This document shows positions 57,385 to 64,000 of a DNA stretch of 64,000 nucleotides, piece after piece; within the stretch, counting starts at the first letter, position 1, and each line of letters begins with the position of its first letter. The notes under the pieces are model-generated. The model was not told where the DNA came from and did no database searches. It saw nothing but the letters and a program-made list of their open reading frames with translations. The DNA comes from Gammaproteobacteria bacterium (GTDB taxonomy: Bacteria > Pseudomonadota > Gammaproteobacteria > Burkholderiales > Rhodocyclaceae), in contig JARFTZ010000046.1 in the NCBI GenBank assembly GCA_029289235.1, positions 124,001 through 188,000 on the forward strand. The letters are read 5' to 3'. The position numbers and the translations under genes were made by a program.

Positions 57385-58374
57385 TTACTTGATCTGCTCA
57401 ATGCGGGCGATATAGTCTTTCCAGTGCGGGAAATCCTGGGCCAGCTTGGCATTGACCGCTTCCCTGAACGCCTTGTTGTTCAGGCCATTGCTCTCGTCGA
57501 TGAATTTTACGCCCTTCTCTTCAATCTTGGCGCGTGCCTCCTTTTCGTCACCAACAGCCCATTGCAGGCTGCGATTGGCCATCTCGACCATGGCTTCATC
57601 GATCAGCGAACGATTCGTCTCGGACAAGGAATTCCAGACCTTTTCGTTGATGAACGTGGAAAGTACCGACTGCATGTGTCCGGTCATGATGACGTGCGTC
57701 TGCACCTCGTAGAATTTCAGGGCGAAGATGTTCGTCAGCGGATTTTCCTGGCCGCTGACCATCCCTGACATAAGGGCCGTATACAACTCGGTGATTTCAA
57801 CCGGGGTTGGAATCGCGCCCATGCCCTGAATCATCGTCTGCCACAGTTGCAGCGGCACTGCACGTATCTTCTTGCCTTTCAGATCAGCAGGGGAATAAAC
57901 CGGAAAATTGGTCGACATCTGCCGGGCGCCCCGATAGAAGGTACCCAGAACACGCATGTTTGCCGACTTCACAAGCTTTTCGTTCAACTCGCGCAGAACG
58001 GGTGACGTTTTTGGCGAAGTGGCCAGGACGGCATGGTGGCCATCACGGTAAATGTACGGCGCGTTGAACACCGACATGTCCGGCAGGAACTTGCCCAGCG
58101 ACGCGAAATCGTGATGCCCCATGCCAATGGCCCCCATCTTGATGCCGTCGACCATCTCGGCGACGCCGCCAAGTTGGGAGTTGGGGAAGATTTGCAGGGT
58201 GACTTCGCCTTTGGTTTTTTCCTTGATCAAGTCAGCAAGCTCAGCGGCATAGCGGGTTTGCGACTCGTTGGCCATGCCGACGTGGGCATACTTGATGACA
58301 ACCGGCTTGTTTTGCGCGTATGCAGCCGATCCGAACGCGATGCTCAGGCAGAGAAGCGACAAAAGCTTTTTCAT
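57385..58374 (-). CDS. dctP: TRAP transporter substrate-binding protein (DctP family)
   Basis: 329 aa with a signal peptide (1-20, MKKLLSLLCLSIAFGSAAYA). DctP fold: YAHVGMANES near 29-38, GGVAEMVDGIKMGAIGM about 69-85, and GARQMSTNFPVYSPADLKGKKIRAVP about 149-174, which carries the conserved Arg that binds the substrate carboxylate. Captures an organic acid for the DctQM membrane pair encoded upstream. It is separated from dctM by the PPC gene, an uncommon order. Confidence 0.94.
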   Translation of the reverse strand: MKKLLSLLCLSIAFGSAAYAQNKPVVIKYAHVGMANESQTRYAAELADLIKEKTKGEVTLQIFPNSQLGGVAEMVDGIKMGAIGMGHHDFASLGKFLPDMSVFNAPYIYRDGHHAVLATSPKTSPVLRELNEKLVKSANMRVLGTFYRGARQMSTNFPVYSPADLKGKKIRAVPLQLWQTMIQGMGAIPTPVEITELYTALMSGMVSGQENPLTNIFALKFYEVQTHVIMTGHMQSVLSTFINEKVWNSLSETNRSLIDEAMVEMANRSLQWAVGDEKEARAKIEEKGVKFIDESNGLNNKAFREAVNAKLAQDFPHWKDYIARIEQIK

Positions 58375-58473
58375 GAGACCCCCATATAAGAAATAGACTT
58401 CACCTCATCCAGCAACACCCAAAACGCCGAACCTGCCGGGCCGGCGGCCTGACAACAGATTAATTCCTGACGA

Positions 58474-58881
58474 TCAAAGATCACCGATGGCATCCCACCG
58501 GGTGAAATCGGCGTCGGTCATTTCGGTCAGCACGATCACGGAGAACGTCAGCACCTTGCAGCCTTCTTCCAGATGGCCACCGAACGCCACTTTCGAGTCG
58601 GAGAAGGTAATGTGCGCGTGAACGCGCCCCGCAATCACCATGCCGTTGATATTGACGATATCGCAGCCCTGCTCTCCCTTGGGGTAGGCTTCGTGCGGCG
58701 GGTTTACCATGCTGTCAACGACGTGGAAGTGATAGCTTTTCACCGAACCAATACCCGTCAGGATCACGGCATTCTGGATGCCGTTCTCTTCCACCGCCTT
58801 ACGCAAGGTCAAAAGAATGTCTTCCTCGGGATTGAGCCGGACAAAAAAGAGATTCTGGTTGGTATAGCGAAAGCATTTCAT
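58474..58881 (-). CDS. PPC/DUF296 domain protein
   Basis: 135 aa single-domain protein. The PPC (plants and prokaryotes conserved) fold is recognised by the central GRVHAHITFSD (about 84-94) and GGHLEEG (about 100-106), where His residues form a metal site in solved homologues, and the N-terminal NLFFVRLNPEEDI. Free-standing bacterial PPC proteins form trimers of unknown function. It lies between dctM (25 nt) and dctP (99 nt) on the TRAP transcript, so a role in handling the transported compound, for instance as a lyase or binding protein, is possible but not shown. Confidence 0.88.
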   Translation of the reverse strand: MKCFRYTNQNLFFVRLNPEEDILLTLRKAVEENGIQNAVILTGIGSVKSYHFHVVDSMVNPPHEAYPKGEQGCDIVNINGMVIAGRVHAHITFSDSKVAFGGHLEEGCKVLTFSVIVLTEMTDADFTRWDAIGDL

Positions 58882-58906
58882 GGGAAACCTCTCAGGCGGG
58901 CGCTGA

Positions 58907-60184
58907 TCACTTGATCAGCTGGTTGGGAATCCACAGAACGATCTGTGGGACGTACGTAATCAGGAGCAACGTGATCCCGAGCGGGATGTAATACGGCGTG
59001 ATTTCCCGAACGACATCCTTGATCGGGATCTGTCCGACCTTGCTGACCATGAAGAGCGAGAGACCCATCGGTGGCGTAATCAGGCCACACATGATGTTGA
59101 AAACGAACACAAGCCCGAGGTGGATCGGATCAACGCCGGCCTGAACCATGGGGGGAACGATGATCGGAACGAACAACAGGATGGCAGTGGTGCTGTCCAG
59201 GAACATGCCAACGACAAAGAGAAGAATATTGAGAAGAAAGAGGAGAACCAGCGGATTTTTCGAAATCGAGGTAAACCAGTGCGAGAAAATCTGCGGAATC
59301 TGCTCCGCTGCCAGGATCCACCCGAAGATGGCCGCGGCTGCCACAATGATAAGAACACAGCAGGTGGATTTGATCGTCTCGTAAAGCGCGTGAGGGAGGC
59401 TTTTCCAGGTCAGTTCGCGATAGACGAACTTGCTGATGAACAAGACGTAACCGACCGTTAGAGCCGAAGCTTCTGTCGGCGTAAAGATGCCGGTCAGCAT
59501 GCCGATGATCAGCAATACTGGCGTCATGAGTGCGGGGAATGCGGGGATAAACGCGCTCCAGGTTTCACGCCAGGTGGGCCAGCGCGGCGCGCGCGGAAAA
59601 TTTCGCCGTTTGGCCAGAATGGCTGTCAGCGCCATCATCGCCGCGACCGCGAGGAGCGCCGGACCAATGCCGCCCACCAGCAGTTTCACGATCGAGACGC
59701 CCGCAGCGGCGCCGTAAATCACCAGCGGGATGCTCGGCGGAAAGATCGGCCCAACAGTCGCTGACGCCACCGTAACAGCCGCCGAGTAGGGAACGGTGAA
59801 TCCCTTCTCTTTCATGGCCTTGATCTCGATCTGCCCGAGACCGCCAACATCGGCCAGGGCGGCCCCCGACATCCCCGAAAACACCAGACTGGAGAAAATA
59901 TTGACCTGCGCAAGCCCACCCGGGAGACGCCCCGTTACCACATCGGCAAAGTGGAAGATTCGTGCGGTGACACCGGAGCTATTCATCAGGTTGCCGACGA
60001 GGATGAACAGAGGCACAGCGCACAGCGTGTAGGAATCCAGGGAGTACTGCATTCGCTGCGCCAGGAGGTCAAGCGGCAGGTCCTTGACGACGATATAAAA
60101 AATGCTCGGTATCAATATCGATGTCGCGACGGGAAACCCGAGAAGAAACAGCGCCGCGAACATGATCAAGATGGTTGTCCCCAT
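58907..60184 (-). CDS. dctM: TRAP transporter large permease (DctM family)
   Basis: 425 aa, about 12 hydrophobic segments. DctM landmarks: FSSLVFSGMSGAALADVGGLGQIEIKAM (about 95-122), PPSIPLVIYG near 150, and NIMCGLITPPMGLSLF near 374-389. Carries out sodium-coupled uptake with the small subunit DctQ and binding protein DctP. Starts 9 nt after dctQ. Confidence 0.95.
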   Translation of the reverse strand: MGTTILIMFAALFLLGFPVATSILIPSIFYIVVKDLPLDLLAQRMQYSLDSYTLCAVPLFILVGNLMNSSGVTARIFHFADVVTGRLPGGLAQVNIFSSLVFSGMSGAALADVGGLGQIEIKAMKEKGFTVPYSAAVTVASATVGPIFPPSIPLVIYGAAAGVSIVKLLVGGIGPALLAVAAMMALTAILAKRRNFPRAPRWPTWRETWSAFIPAFPALMTPVLLIIGMLTGIFTPTEASALTVGYVLFISKFVYRELTWKSLPHALYETIKSTCCVLIIVAAAAIFGWILAAEQIPQIFSHWFTSISKNPLVLLFLLNILLFVVGMFLDSTTAILLFVPIIVPPMVQAGVDPIHLGLVFVFNIMCGLITPPMGLSLFMVSKVGQIPIKDVVREITPYYIPLGITLLLITYVPQIVLWIPNQLIK

Positions 60185-60193
60185 TGCAAGCCC

Positions 60194-60664
60194 TCAGTTT
60201 CCGAGTGAGTTTTCTGAACGACCAATCCGCTTCATGAGGATCAGCAAGTACCCCACTGTCAGTAGCGCAAATCCGAGCAGGTTGGGCAGAAAGAAAACCC
60301 AGAAAGGAATTTGCAGGGTCGCCGTGGTGTTATTCGGGTTGTCTATGATCACGGACATCGACGACCAGGAGACGATGGCGAAGACGACGAGCGAACATAC
60401 GTCACTAACGAGAGACAACCCCTCGCGCAAGGGCTTCGGCAGCATGTCGCGCAGCTCAACCATCGCGATGTGCCCTCCTTCTCGCAGGGTAAAGGCCAAC
60501 GGAAAGAGGACAATCCAGATCATCAGGTAACGAACAAACTCCTCGGCGCCAACCAACGGCAAGTCGAACAGTTCACGCATTACCACTTGCAGGATGACCG
60601 TAATCAGCATCACCGACAGACAAAGGATGCTGATCTCCTTGTCCAGCCTGAATATGGCTTTCAT
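60194..60664 (-). CDS. dctQ: TRAP transporter small permease (DctQ family)
   Basis: 156 aa from the ATG at 60664 (MKAIFRLDKEIS), four predicted transmembrane helices and the DctQ signature VVMRELFDLPLVGAEEFVRYLMIWIVLFP (about 29-57). An AAGGAGG site lies about 11 nt upstream, and the longer in-frame extension would run through the operator region, so it is rejected. First gene of the TRAP operon. Confidence 0.93.
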   Translation of the reverse strand: MKAIFRLDKEISILCLSVMLITVILQVVMRELFDLPLVGAEEFVRYLMIWIVLFPLAFTLREGGHIAMVELRDMLPKPLREGLSLVSDVCSLVVFAIVSWSSMSVIIDNPNNTTATLQIPFWVFFLPNLLGFALLTVGYLLILMKRIGRSENSLGN

Positions 60665-60741
60665 GACCTTGACGCCCTCCTTGGGACAGGCTTTCGTCCT
60701 GTCTCCGATTTTGTTCGTTGATCGCGGCGCTTTATTTTTTA

Positions 60742-60775
60742 ATGTAACGTTGCACAGCGCCATGCAACGTTACAT
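60742..60775 (-). promoter_or_regulatory. Paired inverted LacI-type operators ahead of dctQ
   Basis: TGTAACGTTGCA (60743-60754) and its exact inverse TGCAACGTTACA (60763-60774), separated by 8 nt. Each 12-mer is itself nearly palindromic around a central CG, the LacI/GalR operator style. They lie about 80-110 nt upstream of dctQ, beside an A/T-rich -10-like TTAAAAAAT. The two centres are 20 nt apart, about two helical turns, which permits side-by-side binding of two dimers. Confidence 0.8.
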
Positions 60776-60998
60776 AGACATCTTTTCGAAGTCAATACTG
60801 TTTCTTCCAGGAACGGAAAAACCTTGCCTGAGGGATCCCCTTGTTGTCGACTCCGTGAACTCGCGTGTGGTCGCCAGAGAGATTGCACGCTGGAGAGTCG
60901 ATTTCTCCCGTCCTCGCTGTTCCAAAAAAAAACATAAACCTTTTCGCGAATCGCTATTCTAAAAATTCGACGAGACGTCAATCGCAAGGAGGCATGCC

Positions 60999-62921
60999 AT
61001 GTCGATCTTCGCCCGCTACCAGAGCCGTTTCGAGGCGGCGCAGGAAGAGGAAATGTCGGTTCAGGAGTATCTGGACTTATGCAAGCGCGATCCCTCGGCG
61101 TATGCCAGCGTCGCCGAACGGATGCTCCAGGCCATCGGCGAACCGGAACTGGTGGACACGCGCTCCGACCCGCGCCTGTCCAGGATCTTCGCCAACAAGA
61201 TGCTGCGCCGCTATCCCGCATTCCGAGATCTTTACGGGATGGAAGAGGTCATCGAGCACATCGTTTCGTACTTTCGCCACGCAGCGCAGGGTCTGGAGGA
61301 GAAGAAGCAGATACTCTACCTGCTCGGCCCGGTCGGCGGCGGCAAGTCGACACTCGCGGAGACGTTGAAGCACCTGATCGAGAAGGTGCCGTTCTATGCG
61401 CTCAAGGGTTCGCCGGTGCATGAGTCGCCGCTCGGGTTGTTCAATCCGGTCGAGGATGGACAACTGCTTGAGGAGGATTATGGGATTCCGCGCCGCTACA
61501 TTGACACGATCATGAGCCCGTGGGCAGTGAAGCGCCTGCACGAGTACGGCGGCGACATCACGAAGTTCCGCGTGGTCAAGCTGCGCCCGTCGGTTCTCTC
61601 GCAGATCGCCGTGTCGAAGACCGAACCGGGCGACGAAAACAATCAGGACATCTCCTCGCTGGTCGGCAAGATCGACATCCGCAAGCTGGAGACCTACTCG
61701 CAGAACGACCCGGACGCCTACTCCTATTCCGGTGGCCTGTGCCTGGCCAACCGCGGCGTACTGGAATTCGTCGAGATGTTCAAGGCGCCGATCAAGGTGC
61801 TACACCCCTTGCTCACGGCCACGCAGGAGCAGAACTACAAGGGTACCGAGGGCTTCGGTGCGATTCCGTTCGACGGGCTGATCCTTGCGCACTCGAACGA
61901 GGCCGAATGGCTGTCGTTCAAGAACAACCGCAACAACGAGGCCTTCCTCGACCGCATCTACATCGTCAAGGTACCCTACTCGTTGCGCGTCACCGACGAA
62001 ATCCATATCTACGAGAAACTGCTGGTCAATTCTTCGCTCAGCGAGGCGCCGTGCGCGCCCGACACGCTGCGCATGCTCGCCCAGTTCACCGTCCTCTCGC
62101 GCCTGAAGGAGCCGGAGAATTCGAGCATCTACTCGAAGATGCGCATCTACGACGGGGAAAACCTCAAGGACACCGATCCGAAGGCCAAGAGCTATCAGGA
62201 ATACCGCGACTTCGCCGGCGTCGACGAGGGCATGACCGGGCTTTCAACCCGCTTCGCCTTCAAGATCCTCTCGCGCGTGTTCAATTTCGATCACCGCGAG
62301 GTCGCGGCCAACCCGGTGCACCTGATGTATGTCCTCGAACAGCAGATCGAACAGGAGCAGTTCCCGCCCGAAATCGAGGAACTGTACCTTCGCTACATCA
62401 AGGAATACCTGTCGCCACGCTATGCCGAATTCATCGGAAAGGAGATTCAGACGGCCTATCTGGAGAGTTATTCCGAGTACGGCCAGAACATCTTCGACCG
62501 CTACGTGCTCTACGCCGACTTCTGGATCCAGGACCAGGAATTCCGCGACCCGAACACCGGCGAAATGCTCGACCGCACGGCGCTCAACGAGGAACTGGAA
62601 AAAATCGAGAAGCCGGCCGGAATCTCCAATCCGAAGGACTTCCGCAACGAGGTGGTCAACTTCGTGCTGCGCGCCCGTGCCAAGAACAGCGGCAAGAACC
62701 CGGTATGGACATCGTACGAGAAGCTGCGCGCGGTGATCGAGAAGAAGATGTTCTCGAACACCGAGGATCTGCTGCCGGTCATCTCGTTCAACACCAAGTC
62801 GAGCAGCGACGAGCAGAAGAAGCACAAGGACTTCGTCGAGCGCATGACCGCGAAGGGTTACACCGAGAAGCAGGTGCGGTTGCTCTGCGAGTGGTATCTG
62901 CGCGTCAGGAAGTCGTCGTAG
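60999..62921 (+). CDS. prkA: PrkA/YeaG-type serine protein kinase
   Basis: 640 aa, family length. N-terminal AAA-like PrkA domain with P-loop GPVGGGKST at about 108-116 and the conserved ALKGSPVHESPLGLF (133-147), C-terminal PrkA kinase-like domain (about 390-640). E. coli YeaG acts with YeaH in nitrogen-starvation and stationary-phase adaptation. A GGAGG site precedes the ATG; a CTATTCT at 60954-60960 resembles a stationary-phase (sigma-S) -10 element. It is divergent from the TRAP operon and is followed after 71 nt by a yeaH-like gene; a hairpin without a T-run (62933-62953) lies between. Confidence 0.96.
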   Translation: MSIFARYQSRFEAAQEEEMSVQEYLDLCKRDPSAYASVAERMLQAIGEPELVDTRSDPRLSRIFANKMLRRYPAFRDLYGMEEVIEHIVSYFRHAAQGLEEKKQILYLLGPVGGGKSTLAETLKHLIEKVPFYALKGSPVHESPLGLFNPVEDGQLLEEDYGIPRRYIDTIMSPWAVKRLHEYGGDITKFRVVKLRPSVLSQIAVSKTEPGDENNQDISSLVGKIDIRKLETYSQNDPDAYSYSGGLCLANRGVLEFVEMFKAPIKVLHPLLTATQEQNYKGTEGFGAIPFDGLILAHSNEAEWLSFKNNRNNEAFLDRIYIVKVPYSLRVTDEIHIYEKLLVNSSLSEAPCAPDTLRMLAQFTVLSRLKEPENSSIYSKMRIYDGENLKDTDPKAKSYQEYRDFAGVDEGMTGLSTRFAFKILSRVFNFDHREVAANPVHLMYVLEQQIEQEQFPPEIEELYLRYIKEYLSPRYAEFIGKEIQTAYLESYSEYGQNIFDRYVLYADFWIQDQEFRDPNTGEMLDRTALNEELEKIEKPAGISNPKDFRNEVVNFVLRARAKNSGKNPVWTSYEKLRAVIEKKMFSNTEDLLPVISFNTKSSSDEQKKHKDFVERMTAKGYTEKQVRLLCEWYLRVRKSS

Positions 62922-62932
62922 ACAGGCTGTAG

Positions 62933-62953
62933 CACCCGGCTCGGCGCCGGGTG
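62933..62953 (+). terminator. Hairpin between prkA and yeaH-like gene
   Basis: CACCCGGC / GCCGGGTG with a short loop, 12 nt after the prkA stop, no T-run. Likely an mRNA-processing or stability element inside the operon rather than a full terminator. Confidence 0.45.
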
Positions 62954-62992
62954 TTATCGCCCATTGTCGCCTATTGCACGAAGGGGAATTTC

Positions 62993-64000
62993 ATGACCGT
63001 GCGCATCGTGGATCGCCGGTTCGACAGCAGGAACAAGAGCTCGGTCAACCGCACGCGCTTTCTCCGGCGGTTCAAGGGGCAGATTCGCAAGGCGGTGGGC
63101 GACTCGATCAATCGCCGGGGTGTGCGCGACCTGGAAAACGGCGAAAAGATCAGCATTTCCGGCAAGGACATCACCGAACCGCAATTCACCCTCGGCCAGG
63201 GCGGCCACCGCGAAACCGTGCATCCCGGCAACGACCGCTTTTCCGGCGGCGACCTGATCGACCGGCCGGAAAGCGGCGGCGGCGGAGGCTCGGGCAGCGG
63301 GCAGGCCAGCCAGGATGGCGAAGGGCTGGACGAGTTCGTCTTCACCCTCTCGCGCGACGAGTTCCTCGACATCTTCTTCGACGAATTGGCCCTGCCGAAC
63401 CTTGTCAAGAAGCAACTGGCCCGCATCGAGCAGTACCGCAGCGTGCGCGCCGGCTACTCCAGTTCGGGCGTGCCGACCAACATCAACCTGCCGCGAACGA
63501 TGCGCGGCGCTGCCGGCCGGCGCATCGCCATCGGCGGACCGTACCAGAAACGCCTGCGTGCCCTCGAAGCAGAACTGCAGGACTTGCTCGACCGGCAAAG
63601 CGATGGCGACGACGACAGCGCCGAGATCGAACGCCTGCGCCGCGAGATCGCCCGGTTGCGGATGCGCGTCGAGAACCTGCCGTTCATCGACCCGTTCGAC
63701 CTGCGCTACAGCAACCGCGTCCGCGTGCCGCAGCCGACCACGCAAGCCGTGATGTTCTGCCTGCTCGACGTCTCCGGTTCGATGGACGAGAACCGCAAGA
63801 ACATCGCCAAGCGTTTCTTCATGCTGCTCTACCTGTTCCTGACGCGGAACTACGAGCACATCGACGTCGTCTTCATCCGCCACCACACGGTCGCCACCGA
63901 AGTCGAGGAAAACGACTTCTTCACCTCGCGCGAGACCGGCGGCACGGTCGTTTCCAGCGCGCTGACGCTGATGCACGAGATCGCCCGCACGCGCTATTCG
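62993..64000 (+). CDS. YeaH/YhbH family protein (DUF444), 3' end outside window
   Basis: The first 336 codons are visible from the ATG at 62993 (MTVRIVDRRFDSRNKS); AAGGGGAA lies about 6 nt upstream. N-terminal basic segment RNKSSVNRTRFLRRFKGQIRKAV, a Gly-rich low-complexity linker (about 85-105), then a von Willebrand A-like region with MIDAS motif LDVSGSMDENRK near 258-269. This is the DUF444 partner of PrkA, normally followed by a SpoVR/YcgB gene. The frame continues open to the window edge. Confidence 0.94.
   Translation, partial: MTVRIVDRRFDSRNKSSVNRTRFLRRFKGQIRKAVGDSINRRGVRDLENGEKISISGKDITEPQFTLGQGGHRETVHPGNDRFSGGDLIDRPESGGGGGSGSGQASQDGEGLDEFVFTLSRDEFLDIFFDELALPNLVKKQLARIEQYRSVRAGYSSSGVPTNINLPRTMRGAAGRRIAIGGPYQKRLRALEAELQDLLDRQSDGDDDSAEIERLRREIARLRMRVENLPFIDPFDLRYSNRVRVPQPTTQAVMFCLLDVSGSMDENRKNIAKRFFMLLYLFLTRNYEHIDVVFIRHHTVATEVEENDFFTSRETGGTVVSSALTLMHEIARTRYS

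Overview
The window is about 64 kb of a GC-rich, gene-dense Gram-negative chromosome, most likely a betaproteobacterium near the Rhodocyclales. This rests on the sum of content and order (rpsO-pnp, scpA-scpB-rluB beside trpS/M50/YciO/PHP, a glycine-riboswitch gcvTHP operon, DctBD-controlled C4-dicarboxylate genes, many c-di-GMP and two-component proteins), not on a marker gene, so it is an inference. No phage, plasmid or CRISPR signature was seen. The one clear mobile element is a group II intron.

Layout. 1-1464: hydrogenase maturation genes hypB (runs off the left edge) and hypA, dodecin and a tiny Lys-rich protein, all on the minus strand. 1560-3388: a complete group II intron with its maturase/reverse transcriptase, inserted exactly behind the terminator of a tRNA-Pro/Arg/His operon (3437-3753). 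3890-6990: dksA, pnp and rpsO. 7272-11392: two overlapping c-di-GMP genes (HD-GYP, then PAS-GGDEF-EAL with a C-terminal zinc-binding CZB domain). 11397-17209: minus-strand housekeeping block rluB, scpB, scpA, trpS, M50 protease, YciO/Sua5-like and PHP phosphatase. 17319-22077: glycine riboswitch plus gcvT-gcvH-gcvP. 22294-28572: a C4-dicarboxylate module, with aspA and dctA behind a sigma-54 promoter with an IHF site, followed by the DctB/DctD two-component system that would activate it. 28701-32623: a solute-binding protein and a large hybrid histidine kinase. 32688-34912: GcvR-like ACT protein and EttA.

35167-45172 holds two adjacent ABC importer sets of the Fe3+/phosphonate/sugar-phosphate binding-protein-dependent type (SBP, ATPase, fused permease, second ATPase; then SBP, fused permease, ATPase) and a LysR regulator. 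The last ATPase has several altered catalytic motifs. 45338-47857: an orphan small gene and an RlhA-like U32 protein. 47859-54504: an osmotic-stress module: a GH15 glycosidase divergent from otsA-otsB-mscS-marR, whose four genes overlap end to end. Its OtsA carries an unusual N-terminal two-helix membrane sensor region.

54518-56231: an AcuI-type reductase and its TetR/AcuR-like regulator, each preceded by the same palindromic operator. 56258-60775: a TRAP transporter operon (dctQ-dctM-PPC protein-dctP-lacI) with a pair of inverted LacI-type operators ahead of dctQ. 60999-64000: prkA and the start of its YeaH-like partner, which runs off the right edge.

The strongest candidates for something new are the membrane-sensor OtsA operon, the ABC cluster with altered ATPase motifs, and the LacI-controlled TRAP operon with an embedded PPC/DUF296 protein. 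Most of the rest is recognisable core or common accessory metabolism.
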